DNA of 64,000 nt from Carboxylicivirga litoralis (GCF_025499605.1 NZ_JAFMVC010000005.1:124001-188000), one strand, 5' to 3'; counted from the stretch's first letter, positions 8,518-17,841 are shown. Made by a program: numbers and translations. Notes: generated by a model from the letters alone, not told the origin.

Positions 8518-8525
8518 CAAAAATA
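8518..8525 (-). promoter_or_regulatory. -7 box of lptD
   Basis: CAAAAATA on the plus strand is TATTTTTG on the minus strand, matching TAnnTTTG, 24 bases before the lptD start. No clear -33 TTG. Confidence 0.5.
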
Positions 8526-8604
8526 GTCAAAAATTGCGCACATGCAGGCTCTCTCTATAAAATATGCCTTTAGTCATGCTTTTTTTAAGTGTGTATAATT
8601 TTTC

Positions 8605-8612
8605 TATTTTTG
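8605..8612 (+). promoter_or_regulatory. -7 box of the amidase gene
   Basis: TATTTTTG matches TAnnTTTG and lies 20 bases before the ATG at 8633. The -33 position has no TTG. Confidence 0.5.
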
Positions 8613-8632
8613 AACAGTAATAACGTAAAAGT

Positions 8633-9736
8633 ATGACAATTTATTTATTTAAAACACGCCTGAGGTTTTTCGTTTGGATAAGTGTTTTATTTCTTTTTAA
8701 CACTTTTATTGGTGAGTCGCAGGAGTCGATACAATTCAAAACGGTGGTCATTGATGCCGGACATGGAGGCAAAGATCCGGGTGCTATTGGAAAAATATCG
8801 AAAGAGAAAGACATCGTTTTGAATGTGGCTTTGAAACTTGGGGCATATATAAATGAATACATGCCAGATGTAAAAGTTGTATATACCCGCCAGAAGGATG
8901 TGTTTGTGCCCTTAAATAAACGTGCTGAAATAGCTAATAAAAGCAAGGCCGACCTGTTTATATCCATTCATGCCAATGCAATTTCAACGCCTAAAATATA
9001 TGGCGCCGAAACGTTTGTTTTAGGATTGCACCGAACAAAAGAAAATTTGGAAGTGGCAAAGCTTGAAAACTCCGTTATTGTTCTGGAGGAAGATTATACA
9101 ACTACTTATGAAGGTTTCGATCCCAACTCGGCAGAATCGTATATTATATTTGAGTTGATGCAGAATATTCACATTGATCAAAGTATTCAGATGGCGTCTT
9201 TGGTGCAGGGACAGTTTAAAGAAAGAGTGGGGCGTCGTGATCGTGGTGTAAAACAGGCCGGTTTTCTTGTTTTGAGAAAGGCTTCCATGCCTAGTGTATT
9301 GGTTGAGCTTGGTTTTTTAACTAACGGCACTGAAGAGAAATTCATTGCTTCAGAAAAGGGGCAAACTTATATGGCATCGGCAATTTTCAGAGCAGTGCGT
9401 GATTATAAAGAAGAGTTTGATGCCAAGAGTAAGTTGGAAGACATAACACGTCAGGCTCAGGTTGTGAAAGAAGAGAAAATTAATTATAGAATACAGGTGG
9501 CTTCTTCAAAGAAGAAAATAAAAGAAGGAACACATATCTATAAGAAGTTTGATGAAGTGTGGGAATTTAAAGATGGTGAACGTTATAAATACACTACCGA
9601 ATGTAGCTCCGATTACGACGTTATATTAAAATCCTTATCACAAGTAAGAAATAAAGTTTCTGATGCCTTCATTATTGCGTTTAAAGGCGATGCTAAAATC
9701 AGCTTAAGTGAAGCCAGGGGGTTACAGAAGCAGTAA
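8633..9736 (+). CDS. N-acetylmuramoyl-L-alanine amidase (Amidase_3) with extra C-terminal domain
   Basis: 367-residue exported zinc amidase that cuts the bond between muramic acid and the stem peptide, as AmiA/B/C do at cell division. A hydrophobic signal segment covers residues 10-28. The catalytic domain spans about 36-260 with zinc ligands H44 (DAGHGG), E58 and H113 (SIHANA) and catalytic E225 (VELGFL). A C-terminal module (285-362) aligns without gaps to the C-terminus of the next gene's product. The module is SPOR-like in size and placement, but this is not proved. Family members such as AmiC carry an AMIN domain or SPOR partners for septal targeting. The MCE gene follows 80 bases downstream on the same strand. 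Confidence 0.92.
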   Translation: MTIYLFKTRLRFFVWISVLFLFNTFIGESQESIQFKTVVIDAGHGGKDPGAIGKISKEKDIVLNVALKLGAYINEYMPDVKVVYTRQKDVFVPLNKRAEIANKSKADLFISIHANAISTPKIYGAETFVLGLHRTKENLEVAKLENSVIVLEEDYTTTYEGFDPNSAESYIIFELMQNIHIDQSIQMASLVQGQFKERVGRRDRGVKQAGFLVLRKASMPSVLVELGFLTNGTEEKFIASEKGQTYMASAIFRAVRDYKEEFDAKSKLEDITRQAQVVKEEKINYRIQVASSKKKIKEGTHIYKKFDEVWEFKDGERYKYTTECSSDYDVILKSLSQVRNKVSDAFIIAFKGDAKISLSEARGLQKQ

Positions 9737-9816
9737 AACTAAAATCTAAGCAATTTGATAGCAATTTTGGTAAATTGTTTATTCAATGCAAACATATAAT
9801 CACCAAATAAGTAGTT

Positions 9817-11055
9817 ATGAAGAAGGAAGTTAAAATAGGATTAACCGTATTTATTGCTTTTTTAATCGTCGTATGGGGATTTAACTTTTTGAAAGGCCGG
9901 AATATTATTGAAGTAGGTAAATCGTATTATGGGGTTTATGATCGCATTGATGGATTGACAAAAGCCAGTCCAATATTTTTCCGAGGTTTTAAAATCGGTA
10001 CTGTTCGAGATATTGATTTTCATCCATACGAACCCAATCGTTTTCTGGTAACTTTTACTTTGATTGAAGAAATAATGATACCGGAAGATTCCAAGGCTCA
10101 AATATATAGTTTGGATTTAATGGGGTCTAAAGGAGTGCAATTCGTAAGTGGTACAAGTCAAAATATGCTGGCCGTTGGCGATACGATGAATACATCTGTA
10201 ATGGGCGATTTGGCCGATAAAATGAGTATGGAGGTTTTGCCTTTAAAAGATAAGACAGAACGATTAATAGTTAAACTCGATACTGTACTCACCAATCTTG
10301 GCGAGATGTTTAGTGAAGAAAAAGGGCGTTTTAGTTCCAGTATGCAAAACCTGGAGCGATCAATGCGCAACTTTGAGTCAATTAGTCGAAATCTGGCTAA
10401 GAAAATGGATGATAATGGTGATGTAACTGTCATGCTTCAGCGTACCGATTCATTAATGGCGATGTTAACAGCTCAGCGCCCGTATATTGACTCGACGTTT
10501 TCAAATCTGGCTGGATTTACGCGACAGCTGGAAGCAACCAACCTTGATAAGACCATTGAACATCTGGCTCTAACACTTCAAAGTGCCAATGTGTTGTTGG
10601 ATAGTGTCAATGCCGGTGAAGGTTCATTGGGACAACTTATGCATGATGAGGAGCTGTATAACTCATTGACCGAAGCGAGTAATAACCTTAATAGATTGTT
10701 AATTGATGTTAGGCATAATCCCAATAGATATGTCTCATTTTCAGCTATTAATATGGGTAAAAAGGTTGTAGTTAGCGATCAGGCATACGGAGTTGGAGGG
10801 GTGGTTTATGAGGTGGTAATAAAAGAGTCGAAACAACCTTTAGATTTGGGTAAAACAATACCGGATAGTGATATTAGAATCGTCGAAGATTATCGAAATT
10901 CGAAATATATTTATACTTGTGGACAGACTCGTAATTTTGACGAAGCGCAGAAAATATTAGATAAAGTAATTCGTATTTATGACGAATCTGTAATTGTTGC
11001 ACTTGAAAATGGCGTGCCAATTAGTCTCAAAAAAGCACGTAAAAACACTCAGTAA
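9817..11055 (+). CDS. MCE/MlaD-family lipid-transport protein with extra C-terminal domain
   Basis: 412-residue protein anchored by one N-terminal membrane helix (about 7-25). One MCE domain follows at roughly 35-115 (motif GLTKASPIFFRGFKIGTV), then a long helical region (140-300) and a C-terminal domain (331-408). MCE proteins form hexameric rings or tubes that carry phospholipids between the inner and outer membranes. The C-terminal domain matches that of the upstream amidase position for position, including KYxYT and ISLxxAR. The usual mlaE and mlaF partners are not in this window. The lipid-transport role is by family; the link to the amidase is inference. Confidence 0.85.
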   Translation: MKKEVKIGLTVFIAFLIVVWGFNFLKGRNIIEVGKSYYGVYDRIDGLTKASPIFFRGFKIGTVRDIDFHPYEPNRFLVTFTLIEEIMIPEDSKAQIYSLDLMGSKGVQFVSGTSQNMLAVGDTMNTSVMGDLADKMSMEVLPLKDKTERLIVKLDTVLTNLGEMFSEEKGRFSSSMQNLERSMRNFESISRNLAKKMDDNGDVTVMLQRTDSLMAMLTAQRPYIDSTFSNLAGFTRQLEATNLDKTIEHLALTLQSANVLLDSVNAGEGSLGQLMHDEELYNSLTEASNNLNRLLIDVRHNPNRYVSFSAINMGKKVVVSDQAYGVGGVVYEVVIKESKQPLDLGKTIPDSDIRIVEDYRNSKYIYTCGQTRNFDEAQKILDKVIRIYDESVIVALENGVPISLKKARKNTQ

Positions 11056-11367
11056 AAAATAAATATACTGTTAATAAATAGCGCCTTAATTTTTTTTTGA
11101 AAAAATTTAAGTAATTGTTATCTAATCGCACAAAAGGTTTAAAAACAGGGCATTTGAGATGTTAATTGAAAGTTGGCTAGAAACTGTAAGTAATTGAATT
11201 TCAATGGTTATTGTCAATTGATTTTAATTGCTTGATTTCTAGGTATCAAATGTTGATTATTAAAATGTCAAGTCTTTTTAAGTTTTTTTTTCATTTTTTT
11301 TTTCACAAATTTTGTTTTCGCATTTAAGATAGTTATCAAACATAATTCTATAAAGGAAGCAGAAAGA
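11056..11367 (+). promoter_or_regulatory. AT-rich region upstream of dnaA
   Basis: 312 bases of very AT-rich DNA with long T-runs (for example 11284-11302). No exact TAnnTTTG box and no good cluster of TTATNCACA DnaA boxes was found on either strand. It presumably carries the dnaA promoter. Evidence for a replication origin here is lacking. Confidence 0.45.
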
Positions 11368-12795
11368 ATGGAAGTCGATTACAAAAAAATTTGGGGGAAT
11401 TGCCTAAACGTGATTAAGGATAATATACCTCAGATTAGTTACCAAACCTGGTTTGAACCTATTGTACCTGTTAAAATTGATAAAGACGTTCTGACAATTC
11501 AGGTACCAAGCCTGTTTTTCTATGAATATCTTGAAGAACAGTTCATTGACTTATTAAGCAAGACTCTTCGTAAAGAACTTGGGAATAATGCTAAGCTAGA
11601 ATATAATGTAGTAATGGATAATGCACATGTTGCTAATCAACAGCCTTATACATTAAATTTTCCTACTAGTAACAAAACAGACCTTCGTAATCGACCTGTA
11701 AGCGTTAATAACCAGGAAAAGCCAGATATTCGCAATCCATTCATTATTCCGGGAATCAAGCGCTTGAGTGTTGATCCACAATTAAATGGTGATTATAACT
11801 TTGAGAATTTTGTAGAAGGTGAATGTAATCGTTTGGCGCGCAGTGCGAGTTTAGCAGTTGCAAAAAATCCTGGTAAAACAGCTTTTAATCCATTGTTTTT
11901 ATATGGAAACTCTGGTTTAGGAAAAACCCACCTGGCACAGTCAATTGGGATTGATGTGAAGCGTAATACGCCCGAAAAAACTGTTTTATATGTTAGTGCT
12001 AATAAGTTTATAACTCAGTTTACCGATTCAGTAAGGAATAACTCGCAAAACGACTTCCTGAACTTTTACCAAATGATTGATGTGCTGATTATTGATGATG
12101 TACAGGAATTTGCTGGTAAAACAAAGACGCAAAATACGTTCTTTCATATTTTTAATCACTTACATCAATCGGGTAAGCAGTTGATTTTAACAAGTGATAA
12201 AGCACCTGTTGAGTTGCAGGGCTTGGAAGACCGCCTATTATCGCGTTTTAAGTGGGGTTTGGCTGCAGATTTACAGATTCCTGATTTTGAAACTCGTGTT
12301 TCTATCTTGAACAAGAAGATATATAAGGATGGTTTGTCCGTTCCTGAAGAGGTTATTTATTACATTGCCAGTAATGTGGTTAATAATGTGCGTGAGTTAG
12401 AAGGGGCGCTTATCTCTTTGTTGGCTCAGGCTACTTTGACAAAGAAGGAAATTACATTTGAATCGGCTAAGCAGATCATTGATAAGCTGGTGAAAAAGAC
12501 TAGTAAAGAATTGTCTATTGATTCAATTTCACAAACTGTTTGCGATTACTTTGGTTTAGAACTCGATATTCTTCAATCGAAAACACGTAAGCGCGAAATC
12601 GTTCAGGCGCGTCAGATAGCTATGTTCTTCAGCAAAGGCTTGACAAACTCCTCGTTGTCAACCATTGGAGCCAAAATTGGTAAAAAGGATCATGCTACTG
12701 TATTGCATGCCTGCAAAGCCATTAATAACCTGATTGAAACGGATAAGGATTTTAAAGGCCAGATAAAAGAAATTGAGGCTCAATTAAAGTCATAA
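11368..12795 (+). CDS. dnaA: Chromosomal replication initiator DnaA
   Basis: 475-residue AAA+ ATPase that binds DnaA boxes and opens the origin. The N-terminal domain I (IWGNCLNVIKDNIPQISYQTW) is followed by a linker, then Walker A GNSGLGKT at 180-187 and Walker B LIIDDVQ at 240-246. The C-terminal helix-turn-helix signature around 433-452 reads GKKDHATVLHACKAI. Length is normal. dnaN, recF and gyrB are not adjacent; gyrB is about 24 kb downstream. An intrinsic terminator follows. Confidence 0.98.
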   Translation: MEVDYKKIWGNCLNVIKDNIPQISYQTWFEPIVPVKIDKDVLTIQVPSLFFYEYLEEQFIDLLSKTLRKELGNNAKLEYNVVMDNAHVANQQPYTLNFPTSNKTDLRNRPVSVNNQEKPDIRNPFIIPGIKRLSVDPQLNGDYNFENFVEGECNRLARSASLAVAKNPGKTAFNPLFLYGNSGLGKTHLAQSIGIDVKRNTPEKTVLYVSANKFITQFTDSVRNNSQNDFLNFYQMIDVLIIDDVQEFAGKTKTQNTFFHIFNHLHQSGKQLILTSDKAPVELQGLEDRLLSRFKWGLAADLQIPDFETRVSILNKKIYKDGLSVPEEVIYYIASNVVNNVRELEGALISLLAQATLTKKEITFESAKQIIDKLVKKTSKELSIDSISQTVCDYFGLELDILQSKTRKREIVQARQIAMFFSKGLTNSSLSTIGAKIGKKDHATVLHACKAINNLIETDKDFKGQIKEIEAQLKS

Positions 12796-12820
12796 CTCAA
12801 CGCAATAAGTTGCAAAACAT

Positions 12821-12852
12821 AAAGACATCTCATTTAGGGATGTCTTTTTTTT
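12821..12852 (+). terminator. Terminator of dnaA
   Basis: AAAGACATC (12821-12829) pairs with GATGTCTTT (12839-12847), loop of nine, followed by a long T-run. Confidence 0.85.
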
Positions 12853-12853
12853 A

Positions 12854-12861
12854 TACTTTTG
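12854..12861 (+). promoter_or_regulatory. -7 box of the M3 peptidase gene
   Basis: TACTTTTG matches TAnnTTTG, directly after the dnaA terminator. The predicted start of transcription is about 20 bases before the first ATG (12887). Confidence 0.5.
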
Positions 12862-12913
12862 GCTTCGTGCTGAAATTTTTTGCAAAATGAAATCCAACCA
12901 AAATCAATTTACG

Positions 12914-15034
12914 ATGAATAAATTATTTAGCTTTTTGCTGGCGCTTGTTGTGCTGGCAAGCGCATGTCAAACCGCGACAAAGACAACAGAAGGTATGAAT
13001 CCATTCTTTACTGAATATGAAACGCCGTTTCAAACACCACCTTTCGATATTATTAAAGTTGAGCATTATATGCCAGCCTTCGAGAAAGGTATGAAGGAGC
13101 AGGTAGAGGAAATTGATGCTATTGTAAACAACAGGGAACAGCCAAGTTTTGAAAATACAATTTTAGCTTACGACCGTTCAGGCGCTTTATTAGACAAGAT
13201 AAGCTCTGTTTTCTTTAATATTCAGGGAACCGATAATAATGATGATATTCAAAAGATTGCCAGAACTATTACGCCATTGCTGACTAAGCATTCGGATAAT
13301 ATTTCGATGAATATGGGCTTGTTCAATAAGGTGAAAGCTGTTTATGAGCAACGAGAGGAGATGAACCTGACGGCTGCTCAAAAACGCGTAACTGAAAAAT
13401 ATTACAATGATTTTGTCAGAAATGGAGCAGAGCTTTCGGCTGAGGATCAAGCTAAACTTAAGCAATTCAATGAACAGTTGTCGACGCTGCAATTGGAGTT
13501 TAGTGAAAACCAGTTGAATGAAACCAATAAAAACTTCAAATTAGTGATTGATAAAGAAGCTGATTTGGCTGGTTTGCCCGAAGGTGTTATTTCTGCTGCT
13601 GCGGAAACGGCTAAAGCTAACGATATGGAAGGTAAATGGGTGTTTACACTTCAAAAGCCTAGTTTAATTCCATTTTTGCAATATGCTGATAATCGCGACT
13701 TACGTGAAGAGATTTATCGCGGCTATTTTATGCGTGGTAATAACAATAATGAGTTTGATAATAAAGAGATTGCCCGTAAGGTGGCAATGCTTCGTAGTGA
13801 ACGCGTTAAGTTGCTAGGTTATGAAACACATGCCGATTATGCCATTGCAACTAATATGGCTCAAACGCCTGAAAATGTTGATGAATTCCTCATGGGGCTA
13901 TGGAAGCCTGCTTTAAAAGTCGCTAAGCAGGAGCTGAAAGAAATGCAACAAATTATCGACCAGGAAGGTGGAAAATTTGAACTTCAATCATGGGACTGGT
14001 GGTATTATGCCGAAAAGTTGAGAAAAGCGAAATATGACCTTGATGAGTCGGAAATAACGCCATATTTCCAGTTAGAGAATGTGCGTGATGGAATGTTCTG
14101 GGTCGCTAATCAGTTGTATGGAATCACCTTTACACCGATTGAAAATATTCAGGTTTATAATCCTGCAGCAGAAGTTTTTGAAGTAAAAGAGGCTAATGGT
14201 GAGCATGTTGGATTGTTGTATTTGGATTATCATCCACGCGATAGTAAACGTCCGGGTGCTTGGCAAACAAGTTTCCGTCAGGCGATTACCAAAGATGGTA
14301 AAAAGATAACTCCGCTTGTTTCGTTGGTTTGTAATTTTACTGCACCTACAGGTGATATCCCTGCTTTGTTAACTTTTGATGAAGTGAGTACTTTGTTCCA
14401 TGAGTTTGGGCATGGTCTTCATGCATTGTTTACCAGTGGCGAGTTTAAACGAACAGCAGGTGTTGTTCCGCAGGATTACGTAGAGCTACCATCACAAATT
14501 ATGGAAAACTGGGCAGCTGAACCTCAGGTGATGCGTCATTATGCTCGTCACTATAAAACAGGTGAGGTTATTCCGGATCATTTGATCGAGAAGATTCAGA
14601 AGAGTGGTCATTTTAACCAGGGTTTTGCTACGGTTGAATATCTTGCGGCTTCGTTGCTTGACTTAAAGTGGCATGCACTTAAAGCTGGTGATGTGGTAGA
14701 AAATACCGTTGAATTTGAAAAGACAGCTATGGATGAAATTGGTTTGATTGAGGAGATTATTCCAAGATATCGTTCAACTTATTTTGGTCATATTTTTAGT
14801 AGTGATTACTATGCAGCTGGTTATTATGTGTATATCTGGGCTGCTGTATTAGATTCAGATGCGTTTGATGCATTCAAGCAAAGCGGAGATATTTTTAACA
14901 AAGAATTGGCAGTCAAATTCCGCCAGCATTGTCTTTCTGAGTGTGGTGATGATGAAGGCATGATTCAATATCGTAAGTTCCGAGGGCAGGAGCCGTCGCT
15001 TCAGCCTTTGTTGAATAAGAGAGGATTAAACTAG
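12914..15034 (+). CDS. dcp: Peptidyl-dipeptidase Dcp-type M3 lipoprotein
   Basis: M3-family zinc metallopeptidase that removes C-terminal dipeptides or degrades oligopeptides. The zinc motif HEFGH is encoded at 14399-14413. I chose the ATG at 12914, which gives a compact lipoprotein signal peptide with lipobox LASAC (Cys at position 18). An upstream in-frame ATG at 12887 adds nine polar residues and cannot be excluded. At about 706 residues it has the normal length for Dcp/oligopeptidase A. The lipobox places it at the periplasmic face of a membrane, where it could trim imported peptides. Confidence 0.92.
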   Translation: MNKLFSFLLALVVLASACQTATKTTEGMNPFFTEYETPFQTPPFDIIKVEHYMPAFEKGMKEQVEEIDAIVNNREQPSFENTILAYDRSGALLDKISSVFFNIQGTDNNDDIQKIARTITPLLTKHSDNISMNMGLFNKVKAVYEQREEMNLTAAQKRVTEKYYNDFVRNGAELSAEDQAKLKQFNEQLSTLQLEFSENQLNETNKNFKLVIDKEADLAGLPEGVISAAAETAKANDMEGKWVFTLQKPSLIPFLQYADNRDLREEIYRGYFMRGNNNNEFDNKEIARKVAMLRSERVKLLGYETHADYAIATNMAQTPENVDEFLMGLWKPALKVAKQELKEMQQIIDQEGGKFELQSWDWWYYAEKLRKAKYDLDESEITPYFQLENVRDGMFWVANQLYGITFTPIENIQVYNPAAEVFEVKEANGEHVGLLYLDYHPRDSKRPGAWQTSFRQAITKDGKKITPLVSLVCNFTAPTGDIPALLTFDEVSTLFHEFGHGLHALFTSGEFKRTAGVVPQDYVELPSQIMENWAAEPQVMRHYARHYKTGEVIPDHLIEKIQKSGHFNQGFATVEYLAASLLDLKWHALKAGDVVENTVEFEKTAMDEIGLIEEIIPRYRSTYFGHIFSSDYYAAGYYVYIWAAVLDSDAFDAFKQSGDIFNKELAVKFRQHCLSECGDDEGMIQYRKFRGQEPSLQPLLNKRGLN

Positions 15035-15051
15035 TAAAGTATCTTATATTG

Positions 15052-15083
15052 AAAAGGTCGATGCATCAACATCGACCTTTTTT
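15052..15083. terminator. Bidirectional terminator between dcp and the peroxidase
   Basis: Perfect 12-bp stem AAAAGGTCGATG (15052-15063) with CATCGACCTTTT (15070-15081), a six-base loop, T-run on the plus strand and A-run on the left. It fits both converging genes. Confidence 0.85.
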
Positions 15084-15178
15084 ATTTCTGAAAGAAAAGC
15101 TACCGGAAGAACAGAAAGAATGCATAAAAGATAGTAGAAGTCTGAATGCCGGTAACTTTCCCAATCATACATTCGTTT

Positions 15179-15715
15179 TTAGGATGTTATCCAATCGATA
15201 ATCTCTTTATCGTCTGGTTTGGTCTTTGGAGAAATAACTTTTTCAATTTCGCCTTTCTCGTTGATTAAATATTTCTGAAAATTCCACTTGACTTTGCTGT
15301 CGCCAAAATTATTTAGTTCTCCACTTGTTAACCATTTATACAAAGGATGAATATCATCACCTTTAACAGAAATTTTACTCATCATTAAAAAAGTAACACC
15401 ATAATTTTTTTCACAAAAAGTGGCAATCTCATCATTTGTGCCAGGTTCTTGTTTCATAAAATTATTCGCCGGAAATCCAATGATTGTGAAGTCGTCGCCG
15501 CCATATAATTCATATACTTTCTGAAGTTCTTTGTACTGCGGTGTAAGACCGCATTTGCTAGCCACATTAACCACCATTACTTTTTTACCTTTAAGTTGTG
15601 ATAATTGGAAAGGTTGCCCCTCAATAGTAGTTACTTCAAAGTCGTAAAAAGATTCTTGTGCTTGCGTTGTTAAAGCAATTAAAGAAAAGAGTAATGTTGA
15701 AAAAATAAATTTCAT
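15179..15715 (-). CDS. Exported glutathione peroxidase-family protein
   Basis: 178-residue thiol peroxidase of the GPx fold, with an N-terminal signal peptide (residues 1 to about 19, LTTQAQ). It should reduce peroxides in the periplasm using thioredoxin-like donors. Catalytic residues: peroxidatic C55 in ASKCGLT, W144 and N145 in KWNFQK, and a likely resolving C101 (FCEKNYGV). The usual FPCNQF loop reads FPANNF here, so both the alternative Cys and the catalytic Gln differ. Activity may be altered or Asn may substitute. It is transcribed alone and converges on dcp. Confidence 0.88.
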   Translation of the reverse strand: MKFIFSTLLFSLIALTTQAQESFYDFEVTTIEGQPFQLSQLKGKKVMVVNVASKCGLTPQYKELQKVYELYGGDDFTIIGFPANNFMKQEPGTNDEIATFCEKNYGVTFLMMSKISVKGDDIHPLYKWLTSGELNNFGDSKVKWNFQKYLINEKGEIEKVISPKTKPDDKEIIDWITS

Positions 15716-15777
15716 ATTTGTATTTGTTGTTTAAAATGTTGAATCTCTTTAGATAACACGTTAATACATTGTTTTGT

Positions 15778-16455
15778 TTATGGATTATTGCGGGTAAATG
15801 GAACAAATCGTACCGCTAATAAACGTTTGTGTTTAATCTTATTTTTTTCCTTGGTATAAAGTATTAAATACTGTTGTCCGTTTTTTTCAATCGGTGCAAT
15901 TAATTGTCCTTCTTCATCAAGCTGTTCAAACAAAGCTTTGGGTACATTGGATGGTGCAGCTGTTAGTATTATGGCATCATAGGGTTCGTTTTCTTTCCAA
16001 CCATGGTAGCCGTCGCCAATTCGACAAAATACGTTCGAATAGCCTTGGTTTTTAAGTGTAGAAGCGGCTCTTAGTCCAAGTTGTTTGATAATTTCGATGG
16101 TGTAAACCTCTTCAACTATTTCGGCCAATATGGCTGCTTGATAGCCTGAGCCTGTGCCAATTTCCAAAACCTTATCGCCAGGTTGTAACTCTAATTGCTC
16201 CGTCATATATGCTACAATGTAGGGTTGGGAAATAGTTTGATTATTACCAATTGGCAGAGGCCTGTCGTCATAGGCAAATGGTTGAAGTTCATCAGGGACA
16301 AATAGGTGTCGTGGAACTTTCTGCATGGCTGTGATGGTAGCTGGGTTTGAGATGCCTCTTTTAATAATTTGATTTTCAACCATGTTGGCGCGCATGTCGG
16401 TGTAGTTCTGAAATGTTAAGCAGAGTAATATATTAATTAATATAATTCCAAACAT
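15778..16455 (-). CDS. pcm: Protein-L-isoaspartate O-methyltransferase
   Basis: 225-residue SAM-dependent methyltransferase that starts repair of isoaspartyl residues in aged proteins. Motifs are VPRHLFVP, the NQTISQPYIVA substrate region, and the SAM loop LEIGTGSGYQAA. The N-terminus has a hydrophobic stretch (FGIILINILLCLTF) before the usual start near MRANMVENQI, so the protein could be exported or membrane-anchored, or the true start may be the internal Met at residue 21. It starts two bases after the upstream SnoaL-like gene and is probably co-transcribed with it. Confidence 0.9.
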   Translation of the reverse strand: MFGIILINILLCLTFQNYTDMRANMVENQIIKRGISNPATITAMQKVPRHLFVPDELQPFAYDDRPLPIGNNQTISQPYIVAYMTEQLELQPGDKVLEIGTGSGYQAAILAEIVEEVYTIEIIKQLGLRAASTLKNQGYSNVFCRIGDGYHGWKENEPYDAIILTAAPSNVPKALFEQLDEEGQLIAPIEKNGQQYLILYTKEKNKIKHKRLLAVRFVPFTRNNP

Positions 16456-16457
16456 GC

Positions 16458-16904
16458 TTATCTAATCAAATTTGGTAATGTATTGTCGGGTATAGAAATA
16501 TGACTTTGTACAATAAGCCATTTGTTATCACGCTTTTCAAGAACGCCAGTATGTCTGAATCCTTCCAATCTAAATGGCTCTCCTTTTGTTTCAAAACAGG
16601 TATCTAAAAGTTGTGAGTACCAGGCAACATCTTTGTTTTGGCTAAGCTGAATGCGTGTGTCTTTTGATGCAATAGTGTAGTCGGGTTTGTTAACGATGGC
16701 AGTGGTCATCCAGTCGTAAAAGGCCTGCCATCCATACCATATTTCGTCTAGATCGGTACCGATATTAACTGTTTTGTCATCTTGGGCAAAGCAGGTGGAA
16801 AATTCCTGTAAATCACCTTTTTCCTGCGACTTAATCAATTTGTCGAGAACCGCCAGGATGGGTACTGTTTCTGTGTTGATAGTGGAGTCATGTATTGTTT
16901 CCAT
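16458..16904 (-). CDS. SnoaL/NTF2-like (ketosteroid-isomerase-fold) protein
   Basis: 148-residue cytoplasmic protein with the nuclear transport factor 2/SnoaL-like fold: helices near residues 15-40 (VLDKLIKSQEKGDLQEFSTC), then strands ending VLEKRDNKWLIVQSH. Many such proteins have unknown ligands. It lies two bases upstream of pcm in the same direction. I recognise the fold only and assign no substrate. Confidence 0.75.
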   Translation of the reverse strand: METIHDSTINTETVPILAVLDKLIKSQEKGDLQEFSTCFAQDDKTVNIGTDLDEIWYGWQAFYDWMTTAIVNKPDYTIASKDTRIQLSQNKDVAWYSQLLDTCFETKGEPFRLEGFRHTGVLEKRDNKWLIVQSHISIPDNTLPNLIR

Positions 16905-17031
16905 GGTGTAGTTTTTTTAAGTGGTTAGACATTTTCTTTTAAATCATTCAAAGGCAAGTTTATTAAAGTTAGTTATTTGATTAAATGATGTCAAGATTAA
17001 GAAAGCACCTCTGATGGTAGCGTATTTTAGT

Positions 17032-17039
17032 TAACTTTG
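17032..17039 (+). promoter_or_regulatory. -7 box of truA
   Basis: TAACTTTG matches TAnnTTTG, 22 bases before the ATG. Confidence 0.55.
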
Positions 17040-17061
17040 GCAGCGTTAATGTAAAATCAGG

Positions 17062-17841
17062 ATGTATAGGTATTTTATAGAGTTGGCATACAATGGTGCA
17101 TCGTTTCATGGCTGGCAAATTCAACCCAATGCGATTAGTGTGCAGGAGGTGATGAATGATGCACTAAACAAAGTTTTGCGAAAGAAGATCAATGTGGTTG
17201 GCTGTGGCAGAACTGATACGGGTGTGCATGCTTCTTATTTCGTAGCACATTTTGATAATGATGAGCCTGTGGATGACACAGATTATTTGGTATATAAGCT
17301 GAATCGAATTGTTGGAAACGATGTGGTGGTTTATTCTGTTCAGGACGTAGATAAAGACGCTCATAGTCGCTTTCATGCCATTGCGCGTACTTATCATTAT
17401 TATTTACGGACTGAGAAAAATCCTTTTATAAAAGATTTTAGTTACCGTCCTTATTATAAGGTGGATGTGGAAAAGATGAATGAGGCGGCTCAAATACTTT
17501 TTGAATACACCGATTTTACTAGTTTTAGTAAATTACATACCGATACAAAAACCAATAATTGCGAAATTAAGTATGTCAAGTGGGAGCAAAAAGATGATGG
17601 AGCGGTGTTTGTAATTAAAGCTGATCGTTTTCTGAGAAATATGGTACGAGCTATTGTAGGTACTTTATTGGAAGTTGGTCGTGGTAAAATTACAATAGAG
17701 CAATTCAGAGAGGTTATAGAAAACAAAGACAGGGCAGAGGCTGGGACGTCTGTGCCCGGGCAGGCATTGTTTTTAGTTGATATTGAATATCCGCATGATT
17801 TGTTTCGGTCTAAGATAAAGCATTTGCCACCCTTTGTATAG
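17062..17841 (+). CDS. truA: tRNA pseudouridine(38-40) synthase TruA
   Basis: 259-residue enzyme that converts uridines 38-40 of tRNA anticodon stems to pseudouridine. The catalytic Asp is D52 in GCGRTDTGVHA. Other family motifs are FHGWQIQP near the N-terminus and FLRNMVRAIVGTLLEVG in the C-terminal half. Length is normal. It is transcribed alone, divergent from pcm and convergent with aroE. Confidence 0.96.
   Translation: MYRYFIELAYNGASFHGWQIQPNAISVQEVMNDALNKVLRKKINVVGCGRTDTGVHASYFVAHFDNDEPVDDTDYLVYKLNRIVGNDVVVYSVQDVDKDAHSRFHAIARTYHYYLRTEKNPFIKDFSYRPYYKVDVEKMNEAAQILFEYTDFTSFSKLHTDTKTNNCEIKYVKWEQKDDGAVFVIKADRFLRNMVRAIVGTLLEVGRGKITIEQFREVIENKDRAEAGTSVPGQALFLVDIEYPHDLFRSKIKHLPPFV

Noticed and set aside
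11056-11367. Replication origin next to dnaA
   Set aside because: Only weak, isolated matches to a DnaA box and no cluster of TTATNCACA. AT-richness alone is not enough, and in Bacteroidota dnaA need not mark the origin. A GC-skew plot of the full genome would decide.
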